Origin: Garcia nutans
Lineage: Eukaryota; Streptophyta; Magnoliopsida; Malpighiales; Euphorbiaceae
Direction of reading: 5' to 3'
Length of the DNA stretch: 64,000 nt
Assembly (NCBI GenBank): GCA_947685225.1
Contig: CANTUV010000024.1
Location: forward strand, 51,302,001-51,366,000
Shown here one piece after another: positions 37,870 to 48,155 of the stretch; within the stretch, counting starts at the first letter, position 1; each line of letters opens with the position of its first letter. A model generated the notes under the pieces. The model was not told the origin of the DNA. It did no database searches and was given only the letters and a program-made list of their open reading frames with translations. Made by a program: the position numbers and the translations under genes.

Positions 37870-38579
37870 GTAAGGTTGTTCTTCTTTTTTGTTATTCATT
37901 TTATAGTTGCTTTTGTAATGAGAAATTACGAGTGGCAGATGTGGGAGGCAGCCATTATTTCCTGCAGACATGAAATTTTATAGATATCACCTTTTTTTTT
38001 TGACTGACTATTTGGCATTCTTTTTGCTGTTTCATGCATTTAAAAGTAGAACCATAATTCATAGTCCTACCAATGGAAAATATATATGAGTTCAATTTTG
38101 GCTTATTTGGTATCATAATTCATAGTCTCCGGAAAGAAGATGGCGGAAAACATTTCTGGAATATTTCATGTTACTTTTGGCCATATTTGATTTGCTTGGA
38201 ATTGGGAATGGAATGCAATTGTTAAAATAGGATTCAATCCTTTTAATTCTGTGATATTTTTGTTTTTGAATAACTGGAATGATATAGAAGATATCTATTC
38301 TTTAGGCAGGATTCTCAATATAAGTAATTTGAAAAATAAATGTGGGTTAGGATTATTTCAATTCAAACATCTAGTCCTATTACCATTCCCATTCCATTTC
38401 CATCGTGAACCAAATGTGCCAGTGGTTTTACATTAACATCTTTGACTGCTCTCTGAATTAGTCGAGAGTTACATTTGTTCAAAGAAGTGGTTATTTGAAG
38501 AATATTGTTAGATATGAAAGGAAGAAAAGGACAAAAAAAAGAAGAATAAATAGATAAGTTATCTATTGTAAGTAGTTAT
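37870..38579. other. D2HGDH intron 8 start (donor at 37870), left flank of element C1
   Basis: The exon 8 donor GTAAGG lies at 37870. No further exon was recognised in this stretch, which ends with the target duplication GTTAT of C1. Confidence 0.6.
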
Positions 38580-38916
38580 TGAGAAAAACTCTCTATATCA
38601 TATATTACTCAAATGCAATCAGTTTATATCTAAGAAGAGGAGAAAAACTCTCTACTTCGTATATTACTCAAATGCAATCAGCTTATGGTAAGAAGAGGAG
38701 AAAAACTCTCTATATCATATATTACTCAAATGCAATCAGTTTATATACACAGAAAAAATTAGACAACCTGCTACATTATGCATTCAGCCCATTCCTAAAG
38801 CTAATTATTCAGCCTGCTACATTATGCATTCAGCTCATTCCTAATTATTCAGTTAATCATTCTTTTGCCCATGCCTACAGCCTAACATCCACTTTATCCA
38901 GTTAGATATCTTAACA
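38580..38916 (-). repeat. 3' LTR of C1, enlarged by a tandem triplication
   Basis: 337 bp compared with 238 bp for the 5' LTR. The extra length is a roughly 60-bp piece with GAGAAAAACTCTCTATATCA present three times (once in the other LTR). Confidence 0.93.
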
Positions 38917-38923
38917 CTTCCCT

Positions 38924-40139
38924 TCAAGCTGGAGCATACAAATCATAGGCTTCAGGCTTACCACAAATATATTTAATTCTTGGTTCTCTGAGAGATTTAG
39001 TAAATATATCTGCTAATTGATTATTCAAATTGATGAACTCGGTGATAATGCTTCTTGGCTTAATTTTTTTGTTGACAAAATAACAATCAATTTCTATATG
39101 CTTAGTGCTTTCATAAAACACTGGATTAGATGCAATGTGAAGTGCAGCCTGATTGTCACATATCAGCTTCATGCTTCCTACTTCTTTCCATTTTAATTCT
39201 TGAAGAAGTTATTTCAACCAAATAAGTTCACAGGTTGCCAGTGCCATAGCTCGGTATTTTGCTTCAGTGCTTGATCTGGCAACCACATCTTGTTTTTTTA
39301 CTTTTCCAGGAAATTAGATTACCTCCAATCAGAACACAGTATCCAGAAGTAGATCGCCTATCTGAAGGAGAACCTGACCAGTCTGCATCACAATACCCAG
39401 TGATTTGATAGTCACCCTTTTTCTCATATAACAATCATTGTGCTGGAGTTCCTTTAAGATATCTGAGAATTTGAATCACAACATCTAGTGTTCTTTACAG
39501 GGAGCTTGGAGAAATTGGCTTATCACACTAACCGCAAAAGAAATATCCGGTCTTGTGAGTGTCAAATAGTTTAACCTCCCAACTAACCTTTGATATTTTC
39601 CGGGGTCTTCTAACAGCTCCTCCCTGTCCTGGAACAAGTTTAACATTAGGATCCATGGGTGTAGCTATAGGTTTACAATCCAATATGCCTGTCTCCTCTA
39701 ATAGATCCAACACATTTTCTTTGTGATATCACAATTCCTGCTTTTGATTGTGCTATTTCAATACCAAAAAAGTACTTCAATTTTCCTAAATTTTTAGGCT
39801 GGAAATGGTTGCATAGATGTTCTTTCAATTGAGAAATTCCTTCTTAATCACTGCCTGTTATAACAATGTCATCCTCATAAACAACCAAGTAGATACATTT
39901 CCCATGATTATCATGTTGAAAAAACACTGAGTGATCAAATTGACATCGAGTCATGCCAAATTCTTGAATTACTGACAAAAAACGTCCGAACCATGCTCTT
40001 GGAGATTGCTTAAAGCCATATAAGGACCGCCGAAGCAGACAAACTAATGCAGACTCCCCGTGAGCAATAAATCCAGGAGGTTGCTCCATATAAACTTCTT
40101 TAGTTAATTCTCCATGAAGGAAAGCATTTTTAATGTCAA
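38924..40139 (-). pseudogene. C1 reverse transcriptase (3' part) and RNase H
   Basis: Minus-strand fragments in several frames. RT: MEQPPGFIAHGESALVCLLR, SLYGFKQSPRAWFGRF and LVVYEDDIVITGSD, with the catalytic YVDD changed to YEDD. Then LDLLEETGILDCKPIATPMD (about 39713-39640). RNase H ends with LICDNQAALHIASNPVFYE and STKHIEIDCYFV (39172-39060). Catalytic change and stops mark it as dead. It joins the 5' half at 56502 across insertion G2. Confidence 0.88.
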
Positions 40140-40144
40140 GCTAG

Positions 40145-40894
40145 TGATAGGAAATCATCATCTTAGCAACCATATACTCCAATAACTAATAAGTTATGAT
40201 ACATATGAAATGTAGGAAAACACCCTCCAGTCAAGATGATTCCAAAACCCAAGGACCTCCTCAAGTGAAGTTAGGAAAAAAACTAGTTCCAATTGTTATT
40301 GTTTATCAATGAAACTAGTACTTGAATTCAACCCACAACGCCACAATCCAGATATGATATGATAAGTTAAGAGTTAAACACAAGATTTTTTTTGTTAGAG
40401 AACGCCACAAACCAAATTAGTTTGATAAGTTCAAAGTTTATGAAAGAACTTAAGCAAAAACACTCACAAAGAGCATATTCAGATTATCATTCATCAATGG
40501 TCTTCTTACAAATTAGTTTGGCTTTGATATTTATAGCCAAAGTGAGGTAGAAGAAACCTAAATGGCTGTTATTATAGCTCTTCCACATTCTTCCCTTAAT
40601 CCCCACTAACTCTCATTGAAAAGAGCTGTTATACATTAAAAGCATTCATTTTGTAACTCTCAAATGACAACTGATCACACTCCAAACTAAATGCACTCAT
40701 TTGTAACTCTCAAATGACAACTGATCAAAAACTCAAACTTTAACAAGAATAAAACCCTAACTCTAATATGTTGATTTCATAAAGCAAATAAACTAAACCC
40801 AAATTGATAATTAAAATAAAATGACAGCCCAAGATCCATGCACATTTAATTAAGGCTGAATGGCCTTTTATTCTTCAATGGGCTGGATTGGTTC
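40145..40894 (-). repeat. 3' LTR of G2, first segment
   Basis: Begins TGATAGGAAATC after GCTAG and is cut at GGTTC (40890-40894), where C2 inserted. It resumes at 51605. Confidence 0.92.
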
Positions 40895-41038
40895 TGTTAG
40901 CTGTACAACCATAAATTAAGTAGTTGTCATTAATTAAGTAGTTAGTAGTTAGGTGTTATACATTAAATACTATCTGTGTATAAATACAGCATTTCATCAA
41001 TGAGATTAGAATGTATTCTTTCTTTCTTTGTCATAACA
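40895..41038 (+). repeat. 5' LTR of C2
   Basis: 144 bp, followed at once by the primer site. Confidence 0.94.
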
Positions 41039-41634
41039 TGGTATCAGAGCCTATAGGTTAGGAAATTCTGTGTTTAAGCTTCTGGTGAGAAGCTGAGGGA
41101 AACAAAATTTTCAGTTGCTCTTTTGAGTTAAGAGTCAAGCTACTGGAAGTGTAGGTCATCAACCTACACTGTTCTGTTATCATCACAGCCACCCAGGGAA
41201 GGTGCGCCAGCCTTAGACCGGGCTTCCCCTTCAGTCCGGCGACCCAGAAGGCAGCGCGTGAGGTACACACGCCGACAGAAAAAATTGTCACTATTCCACT
41301 CACCGGCGCGTGAGCTCATCTTCAACTATCGACTTCTGTGTTCCGGCGTCGCAGTGGACCCAGCTATCCATTCCGGTGGTCGGTTTCTGCATTCCGGTGG
41401 TTTCAGACCTGTGAACAGTAACCAGGTTCCTAGTCTAGTGCCCTTTCTGCATTTTTAACTGTTGTTTAGCTTTGGGTTCTGTTTTGGAACTATCTTTGTT
41501 TCATTTTGGTCTTGTGAAATCGTGTGTGGTTATTATTATTTGTGGGAGCAGCTTGTAGAAATTGTTTTTGTGATACATTTTTTGGAGCTGGTGCTCATTT
41601 TTGTGGTTTTTTGGAGCTATTAGATTGTGTTGTG

Positions 41635-42408
41635 ATGGCTGATAATAAGCATGTTGCGGCAGTTACGGATGTTATTCCAGTAGTTAGCAGAATTACGGAA
41701 TATCAGTTGAATGAAAATAATTTTTTAGATTGGAGCAAAACTATTAAAATTTATTTGAGAAGTGTAGACAAGGATGATCACTTGACTAATGATCCACCGG
41801 ATGGTGATGCTAAACAACTTTGGGTAAGAGAAGATGCGAGATTATTCTTGCAAATAAAAAATTGTATTGGCCGTGATGTAATTGGTTTAATCGGTCATTG
41901 TGAGTATGTCAAAGACTCAATGGAGTACCTTGAATTTTTGTACTCGGGTAAGGGAAATTTGAATCATATGTATGATACTTGTATGGCGTTATATCGTGTT
42001 GAGCGGAAGGATAAGCCTCTTAGAGCGTATTTTGGAGAAGTAAAGAAGATTATGGAGGACCTTAATGTTCTAATGCCTTTCAATTCCGACATTAAGGTCC
42101 AGCAAAAACAACGGGAAGAAATGGGTGTCATGTGTTTTCTTGCAGGTCTATCTCCAAACTTTGAAACGGCCAAATCTCAAATACTGTCTGGTACTGAAGT
42201 TCCTAATTTGAAGGAAACATTCTCTCGATTGCTTCGGAATGAAAATTCAAATCCGGTGGCGTCTCCTCCTAGTGCACTTGTGAGTCGCGAGTCTGGAAAT
42301 CAGAGTAAAGGGGGAAATAATCGTGGAAGTGCTGGTGCTAGCGAGTCAAATGTTATTTGCTATTACTGTCATGAACCAGGCCATACTAGACGTTTCTGTA
42401 AGAAGTAG
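41635..42408 (+). CDS. C2 gag with CCHC zinc knuckle
   Basis: 257 codons from ATG 41635 (MADNKHVAAVTDVIPVVSRI). This start matches the start of the related C3 gag better than an upstream non-ATG extension. Gag helices include LNENNFLDWSKTIKIYLRSV, LYSGKGNLNHMYDTCMALYR and GVMCFLAGLSPNFETAKSQI. The single zinc knuckle is CYYCHEPGHTRRFC. A stop follows at 42406-42408. In C3 the same place reads through into pol, so here Gag-Pol is broken by a point stop. Gag would form the particle that packages the RNA. Confidence 0.92.
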   Translation: MADNKHVAAVTDVIPVVSRITEYQLNENNFLDWSKTIKIYLRSVDKDDHLTNDPPDGDAKQLWVREDARLFLQIKNCIGRDVIGLIGHCEYVKDSMEYLEFLYSGKGNLNHMYDTCMALYRVERKDKPLRAYFGEVKKIMEDLNVLMPFNSDIKVQQKQREEMGVMCFLAGLSPNFETAKSQILSGTEVPNLKETFSRLLRNENSNPVASPPSALVSRESGNQSKGGNNRGSAGASESNVICYYCHEPGHTRRFCKK

Positions 42409-42462
42409 TTGAAAAAACATCGGGCCCATATGGCTAGTCAGGAATCTGTATCCAGTTCTTCA

Positions 42463-42656
42463 TGTTAACACAGCAGAGAAGGAAGAATTCTCTATGTATA
42501 TTTGCTCAAAGGTTATAAGGTTACATGAATATATATATACAAGTAAAGGCTCTAAAGTGGGGAACAAGTCTCCTATATTTACTCCTAAAACACTCTCCTA
42601 AAAACACTCCTAATATTAAGGAACCTTGCTTTATTCTGTACCAAATATATCTAACA
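42463..42656 (-). repeat. 3' LTR of C3
   Basis: 194 bp. Next to it lies the polypurine tract (plus CTCCCCCTCAAG). Confidence 0.94.
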
Positions 42657-42663
42657 CTCCCCC

Positions 42664-45600
42664 TCAAGTTAGAGCATATATGTCGAGCATGCCTAACTTG
42701 TTACAAAAGTAGCTAACCCGAGACCCATTTAAAGCTTTTGTAAAGATGTCACCAAGTTGTTCTCCCGTCTTGACATATTCTGTAGAGATGATGCCTTGTT
42801 GTATCTTTTCTCGGATAAAGTGACAGTCGATCTCAATATGTTTGGTTCGTTCATGAAATACTGGGTTAGAAGCAATATGAATAGCCGCCTTGTTATCAGA
42901 CCACAACTTTGCTGAGGATGTTTTGAAACCTATTTCCTCTAGGAGCTGACGAATCCAAATAACTTCACAAGTAGATTGTGCCATAGCACGGTACTCGGAT
43001 TCAGCGCTGGAGCGAGACACCACTTTTTGTTTCTTGCTTTTCCAAGATACTAGGTTTCCTCCCACAAACACACAATATCCTGTAGTTGACCTTCTATCAA
43101 CTTTCGAACCTGCCCAATCTGCATCAGAGAAACACTCAACATCCAAATGACCATGATTGCTGTAGAGAATGCCCCTCCCAGGAGCACTCTTTAAGTAACA
43201 TAAAATTTGTCCCAACGTTTCCCAATGTGCAATAGTTGGAGCAGACATGAATTGACTCATGATACTAACTGAGTAAGCAATATCTGGTCGTGTTACAGTA
43301 AGATAGTTCAATTTGCCAATCAGCCGCCTATACATCTCAGGGTCAGAAAATAATTCCCCATCAGTTGTTAGCTGGACATTAGGTGTCATTGGAGCACTAC
43401 ATGGTTTTGCACCTAATTTACCAGTGTCTTTCAGAAGGTCAAGAACATACTTTCTTTGAGATAAGAATATATCCCGCTTACACCTAGATACTTCAATGCC
43501 CAGAAAGTACTTCAAGAGACCCAAATCCTTTGTTTGGAATTGGGATTGGAGAAATAGTTTAAGTGATGAAATGCCAGCTGAGTCACTCCCCGTAATGACA
43601 ATATCATCAACATACACTACAAGTAGAATTACTCCAGCACTCGACTTTTTGAAAAACACTGAGTGATCACACATACTCTTTGTCATGCCAAAAGTTTGTA
43701 CTACTTCGCAGAACCTCCCAAACCAAGCCCGAGGACTTTGTTTTAAACCATATAGAGATTTGCGAAGCCTACATACTTTACCATTCTCCCCCTGAGCAAC
43801 AAAGCCAGGCGGTTGCTCTAAATAGACCTCTTCTTGAAGATCACCATGAAGAAAAACATTTTTAACATCAAGCTGGTGCAAGGGCCAATCATGACGGGCT
43901 GCTAAAGAGATAAACAAACGAACAGAAGATAATTTTGCCACAGGAGAGAATGTATCAGAATAATCAATACCATACACTTGAGCATACCCCTTTGCAACTA
44001 AGCGAGCCTTAAGACGAGCCACAGAATTGTCTGGTTTAACTTTAACAGAGAAAATCCACTTACACCCAATAGTCTTCTTCCCTGCAGGAAGGGTTACAAG
44101 ATCCCAAGTACCATTTGCTTCCAAGGCGGCCATTTCCTCTGCCATTGCTGCTTGCCAACCAGGATGAGATAAAGCTTGGGTAACAGTTTTGGGGGTAGAT
44201 ACTGAATCCAGATTACTCACAAAACACCGAGACAAGGAAGACAAATGGTCATAACTCACAAATGAGGAAATGGGATGAGTACATGAACGTTTACCTTTTC
44301 TAATAGCAACAGGAAGGTCAAGATCAGACTGTGGAAGAACTGAAGGAGCTTCCAACGAGGCGACAGGTGGAGGATGTGAGTCAGTAATGGCCAATCTTCT
44401 GGAGTATACCTGGTCAAAACGAGGGCGAGAGGGAGGTGGTATAGGAATAGGAACCGGTTCATTATTAGTGGACTCTGGAATATGAGTAGGATCGGTAGTG
44501 GAATCAGGACTCCTATGAATCACATAAATTAAAAGATCATCTTCCTCCCCCTGACTGGCATATGTAGATGGTGAGGGAAAAAATGGAGTTTTCTCAAAGA
44601 AGGTAACATCCACAGAGACAAGATATCGGTTCAATTCGGGAGAAAAACAACGGTACCCCTTTTGTTGTCGAGAATACCCAAGAAAGACACACCGAAGAGA
44701 TTTGGGATCCAATTTGGTAACATGTGGACGGACATCACGCACAAAGCAAGTGCACCCGAAGATACGAGGACTAATAGGAAACAACGCTCTGGAGGGAAAC
44801 AAGACACTGTATGGAGTTATACCCTTGAGAACAGCGGAAGGCATTCGGTTGATCAAAAAACAAGCTGTAGAAACGGCATCAGCCCAAAAACGTTTAGGTA
44901 CCTTCATTTGAAAAAGGAGTGCACGAGAAACCTCAAGGAGATGTCTATTTTTCCTTTCGGCGACCCCATTTTGAGAGGGTGTATCAACACAAGAAGTTTG
45001 ATGAACAATACTGTTCTGAGACATATAGGACTGAAATGAACTAGACATGTATTCTTTTGCGTTATCACTGTGCAGGATACGAATAGTCCTATTAAATTGA
45101 GTTTTAATTTCAGCACAAAAGGAGCAAAAAATCGAAAACAACTCAGAACGATTTTTCATTAAAAATAACCAAGTACACCGAGAGTGATCATCCACAAAAG
45201 TAACAAAGTACATAAAACCAGCTTGGGAAGTGACCGGACAAGGACCCCAAACATCAGAATGTACTTTCTCAAAAGGGAACTCAGCCCGGTTAATCACTCG
45301 AGGAATTAAATGTGAACGATGATGTTTCGCAAACTGACATGACTCACAATCTAAACTAGACAAAGACTGAAATTGTGGATGCAACTTTTTTAAGGAAGAC
45401 AATGAGGGGTGACCAAGGCGACAATGAACTTCTGAAGGAGACAGGGAACCATTACACACCAACGAAGTGGAAATTTGATCATCAAGAAGATAAAGGCCAT
45501 TCGACTTGTGTCCTCTACCAATAATCCGCCTCGTCAAAAGATCCTGAAACACAACATTGACAGGAAAAAATGTAACACAACAATTTAATGTTTCAGTAAT

Positions 45601-46008
45601 TGTGCTAACCGACAACAAAAATGAAAACTTAGGTATACACAAGACTTTTGACAACGGAAGAGATGGAGTTGGGTTGGCAGTACCAATACCAGTAGCACAA
45701 GTTTTAGATCCATCGGCTAAAGTAACATAACGATGAATATCAGGTTTCTTTAACGAAGATAAGAGACTCGGGTTACCTGTCATGTGGTCTGTGCAACCAG
45801 AATCAATGACCCAACCTGGTGTGCTAAAGATACCTGATTTAGCAGCAGCAGCAACGGAAGAGTCCACAGTCTTGGAAGCGCGATATTTAGAGAGCTCAGC
45901 AAATTCTGCTGCAGATATTGTCACAGTATCTGAAGAGCTGGATGCACTTTCTTGACTAGCCATATTGGCTCGAGACTGCTTGTTTAACAGCTTCTTACAG
46001 AAACGTTT
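42664..46008 (-). CDS. C3 pol: protease, integrase, RT, RNase H, uninterrupted
   Basis: An open frame of about 1115 codons of element sequence (the open frame itself starts at 46071 in TRIM sequence). In order: gag end (FCKKLLNKQ), a MASQESASSSSD linker, protease (WVIDSGCTDHMTGNPSLLSS, about residue 100), and GAG-pre-integrase (VHCRLGHPSL, CESCQFAKHHRS). Integrase core: FVDDHSRCTWLF, LHSDNAKEYMSSS, NGVAERKNRHLLE. RT: KGYAQVYGIDYSDTFSPVAK, NVFLHGDLQEEVYLEQPPGF, LLVVYVDDIVITGSD. RNase H: CFSDADWAGSKVDRRSTTGY, SAESEYRAMAQS, IASNPVFHERTKHIEIDCHF. All catalytic Asp are present. It is a full set for polyprotein cleavage, integration and reverse transcription, and the best preserved pol in the window. 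Confidence 0.95.
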   Translation of the reverse strand, partial: KRFCKKLLNKQSRANMASQESASSSSDTVTISAAEFAELSKYRASKTVDSSVAAAAKSGIFSTPGWVIDSGCTDHMTGNPSLLSSLKKPDIHRYVTLADGSKTCATGIGTANPTPSLPLSKVLCIPKFSFLLSVSTITETLNCCVTFFPVNVVFQDLLTRRIIGRGHKSNGLYLLDDQISTSLVCNGSLSPSEVHCRLGHPSLSSLKKLHPQFQSLSSLDCESCQFAKHHRSHLIPRVINRAEFPFEKVHSDVWGPCPVTSQAGFMYFVTFVDDHSRCTWLFLMKNRSELFSIFCSFCAEIKTQFNRTIRILHSDNAKEYMSSSFQSYMSQNSIVHQTSCVDTPSQNGVAERKNRHLLEVSRALLFQMKVPKRFWADAVSTACFLINRMPSAVLKGITPYSVLFPSRALFPISPRIFGCTCFVRDVRPHVTKLDPKSLRCVFLGYSRQQKGYRCFSPELNRYLVSVDVTFFEKTPFFPSPSTYASQGEEDDLLIYVIHRSPDSTTDPTHIPESTNNEPVPIPIPPPSRPRFDQVYSRRLAITDSHPPPVASLEAPSVLPQSDLDLPVAIRKGKRSCTHPISSFVSYDHLSSLSRCFVSNLDSVSTPKTVTQALSHPGWQAAMAEEMAALEANGTWDLVTLPAGKKTIGCKWIFSVKVKPDNSVARLKARLVAKGYAQVYGIDYSDTFSPVAKLSSVRLFISLAARHDWPLHQLDVKNVFLHGDLQEEVYLEQPPGFVAQGENGKVCRLRKSLYGLKQSPRAWFGRFCEVVQTFGMTKSMCDHSVFFKKSSAGVILLVVYVDDIVITGSDSAGISSLKLFLQSQFQTKDLGLLKYFLGIEVSRCKRDIFLSQRKYVLDLLKDTGKLGAKPCSAPMTPNVQLTTDGELFSDPEMYRRLIGKLNYLTVTRPDIAYSVSIMSQFMSAPTIAHWETLGQILCYLKSAPGRGILYSNHGHLDVECFSDADWAGSKVDRRSTTGYCVFVGGNLVSWKSKKQKVVSRSSAESEYRAMAQSTCEVIWIRQLLEEIGFKTSSAKLWSDNKAAIHIASNPVFHERTKHIEIDCHFIREKIQQGIISTEYVKTGEQLGDIFTKALNGSRVSYFCNKLGMLDIYALT

Positions 46009-46093
46009 TGATATGTCCGAGGGTCTGGAGGGTTGTGGATCAGGTTCGACAAAAGGTGGCGATAAGCCCATGTTTGATCCAAATAAAGGAAAT

Positions 46094-46275
46094 GGGTGCG
46101 CCTCTGCTGACAGCTTAAGCTTTTGGTAGAAATGGTTAGCGTTCTTTCCGGTTAAGCGTGTTGGTGCAGGGTCAGTACCAGGATGGGTGACCTTCTGGGA
46201 AGTGCTTGGCCCAGCCGTGTTGGTGCAGGGTCAGTACTAGGAGGGGTGACCTTCTGGGAAGTGCTTGGCCCGGCC
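46094..46275 (+). other. 5S-rRNA-like module with duplicated C-box half (LTR 1)
   Basis: GGGTGCG (5S-like 5' end) at 46094, GGTTAAGCGTG (A-box region), then AGTACCAGGATGGGTGACC and TTCTGGGAAGTGC (C-box region). This matches the 3' half of plant 5S RNA. A second copy of about 57 bp follows at once, from GTGTTGGTGCAGGGTCAGTA, with AGGAGGGGTGACC in place of AGGATGGGTGACC. It could serve as an internal Pol III promoter. It is not a 5S gene. Confidence 0.88.
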
Positions 46276-46445
46276 GCATCATTTAGTATCAGAGCCTATT
46301 TATCGGGTTTGGTCCCACTGCTCCAGGTTCGAGGACGAACCTCCTTAAAGAGGGAGGGAATGATATGTCCGAGGGTCTGGAGGGTTGTGGATCAGGTTCG
46401 ACAAAAGGTGGCGATAAGCCCATGTTTGATCCAAATAAAGGAAAT

Positions 46446-46627
46446 GGGTGCGCCTCTGCTGACAGCTTAAGCTTTTGGTAGAAATGGTTAGCGTTCTTTC
46501 CGGTTAAGCGTGCTGGTGCAGGGTCAGTACCAGGATGGGTGACCTTCTGGGAAGTGCTTGGCCCAGCCGTGTTGGTGCAGGGTCAGTACTAGGAGGGGTG
46601 ACCTTCTGGGAAGTGCTTGGCCCGGCC
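46446..46627 (+). other. 5S-rRNA-like module with duplicated C-box half (LTR 2)
   Basis: The same layout as in LTR 1, including the 57-bp duplication, so the duplication pre-dates this insertion. Confidence 0.88.
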
Positions 46628-46638
46628 GCATCACGTTT

Positions 46639-47403
46639 AGTATGGCCTGGTTCATGACAGTAGTAACATATAACATTTGAGTCCCGATGACCAGTACTCC
46701 CACGATTATTCCCCCCTTTACCCTGATTTCCATACTGGCCGGAATCTCGACTCACGAGAGCACTAGGAGCGGATGTCATTAGATTTGAACCTTCACTTCG
46801 GAGCACTCGAGAAAATGTTTCCCTCAAATTAGGAACTTCACTACCAGAGAGAATTTGGGACTTAGCTGTTTCAAATGCTGGAGATAAACCTGCAAGAAAA
46901 CACATGACACCCATCTGCTCTCGTTGACTCTGTTGGACTTTAATGTCTGGACTAAAAGGCATTAAGACATTAAGGTCCTCAATAATCCTTTTTACCTCCC
47001 CAAAATACACTGTAAGAGGCTTGTCCCTTTGCTCAGCTCGATATAATGCCACACAAGTATCATACATACGGTTCAAATTTCCTTTACCCGAGTATAAAAA
47101 TTCGAGATACTCCATTAAGTCTTTGACAAACTCATAATGACCAATCAAACCAACCACATCACGACCAATACAGTTTTGTATTTGCAAAAATAATCGGGCA
47201 TCTTCTCTTACCCAAAGTTTTCTAGCATCACCTTGTGGGGGATCATCCGTCAGGTGGTCATCCTTATCTACACTTCTTAAATAAATTTTAATAGTCTTAT
47301 GCCATTCTAGGAAATTGTTTTCATTCAACTGGTGTTCTGTGATCTTATTAACTACTGGAAGCACATCAATAATTTTCTTATCATCCATGACGAAATGCAC
47401 CAC
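46639..47403 (-). CDS. C3 gag, cut in the zinc knuckle by a TRIM
   Basis: From the ATG at 47403 (possibly the internal Met six codons on, MDDKKIIDVLPVVNKITEHQ) to the insertion at 46638. Motifs are LNENNFLEWHKTIKIYLRSV, LYSGKGNLNRMYDTCVALYR, GVMCFLAGLSPAFETAKSQI, and the knuckle CYYCHEPGHTKR. The TRIM lies inside the knuckle, between GHTK and FCKK, so the fourth ligand Cys is on the other side. Translation would run into TRIM sequence and stop at 46504. The frame is the same as pol, as in an intact single Gag-Pol. Confidence 0.92.
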
Positions 47404-47960
47404 AAGTTAAATGCAACAACAAATCCAAAATAATACCCAAAGAGTATTACCAAAAACAATTTCACAAGACCAGAATTTCAACAAATCCAACGGAATCAAC
47501 AGCAAAAAAAAAATGCAGAAAAACAGAAGACTAGGAACCTGATTACTGTTCACTGGTCGGAATACTGTTCACTGAGTACTGTTCACAGGTCGGAAATCAC
47601 CAGAATGCCAGAACCGACCACCGGGATGGGCAGCTGGGTCCACTGCGACGCCGGAAAACAAAAAATCGTTCGCCGGAAATGCAGCCACGCGCTCCCACGC
47701 GCCGGCGCGTGAAACTGCCGGAAATGCTTCTGACGGCGCGTGACAGCCACTCGCCGGTAGGATGGCCGCCGGACTTCGGGTACCGGCCGATACAACCCCT
47801 GTGCTACTTCTGAAGGTGGAGGTGAGAACTAAAAATGGTCCTAGGTGTATGACCTAGACCACAAACCAAACTGCCCCAAAGAGAACCCTAAATTTTCCAG
47901 CCCCTCACTGCAGGAAGCTCACACAGAAATTTTCCAGCCCCTAAATTTGCTCTGATACCA

Positions 47961-48155
47961 TGTTAACACAGCAGAGAAGGAAGAATTCTCTATGTATATT
48001 TGCTCAAAGGTTACAAGGTTACATGAATATATATATACAAGTAAAGGCTCTAAAGTGGGGAACAAGTCTCCTATATTTACTCCTAAAAACACTCTCCTAA
48101 AAACACTCCTAATATTAAGGAACCTTGCTTTATTCTGTACCAAATATATCTAACA
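47961..48155 (-). repeat. 5' LTR of C3
   Basis: 195 bp. The primer site complement TCTGATACCA lies directly inside. Confidence 0.94.

Larger units (their letters stand above)
46009..46633 (+). mobile_element. Cassandra-like TRIM with 5S-rRNA-like LTRs, nested in C3
   Basis: Two 273-bp direct repeats (46009-46281 and 46361-46633, TGATATGTCC...GGCCGCATCA) differ at about one base. Between them are only 79 bp: a tRNA-Met-type primer site (TTTAGTATCAGAGCC), a short core and a purine tract (AAAGAGGGAGGGAA). A perfect CGTTT duplication flanks it (46004-46008 and 46634-46638). Each LTR holds 5S rRNA-like sequence, the hallmark of Cassandra elements. It has no coding capacity. Confidence 0.94.
42463..48155 (-). 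mobile_element. Ty1/copia retrotransposon C3 nested in C2
   Basis: LTRs 42463-42656 and 47961-48155 (194/195 bp, TGTTAACACAG...ATATCTAACA) differ by about one substitution and one base of length. The tRNA-Met primer site sits at about 47949-47960 (minus). Gag and pol share one frame. The only large lesion is the Cassandra-like TRIM. No 5-bp target duplication is seen: the left flank is CTTCA and the right is AGATA, where the uninterrupted relative reads TCTTCAGATAC. It is very young by LTR similarity. Confidence 0.94.

Noticed and set aside
42664..46071. A large host gene of 1135 codons
   Set aside because: The protease, integrase, RT and RNase H order and the flanking LTRs identify it as copia pol; its first 21 codons come from the TRIM.
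46094..46275. A 5S rRNA gene
   Set aside because: Only the 3' half matches well, and it occurs twice per unit inside direct repeats with a primer site and purine tract between them. It is part of a TRIM LTR, not a functional 5S gene.
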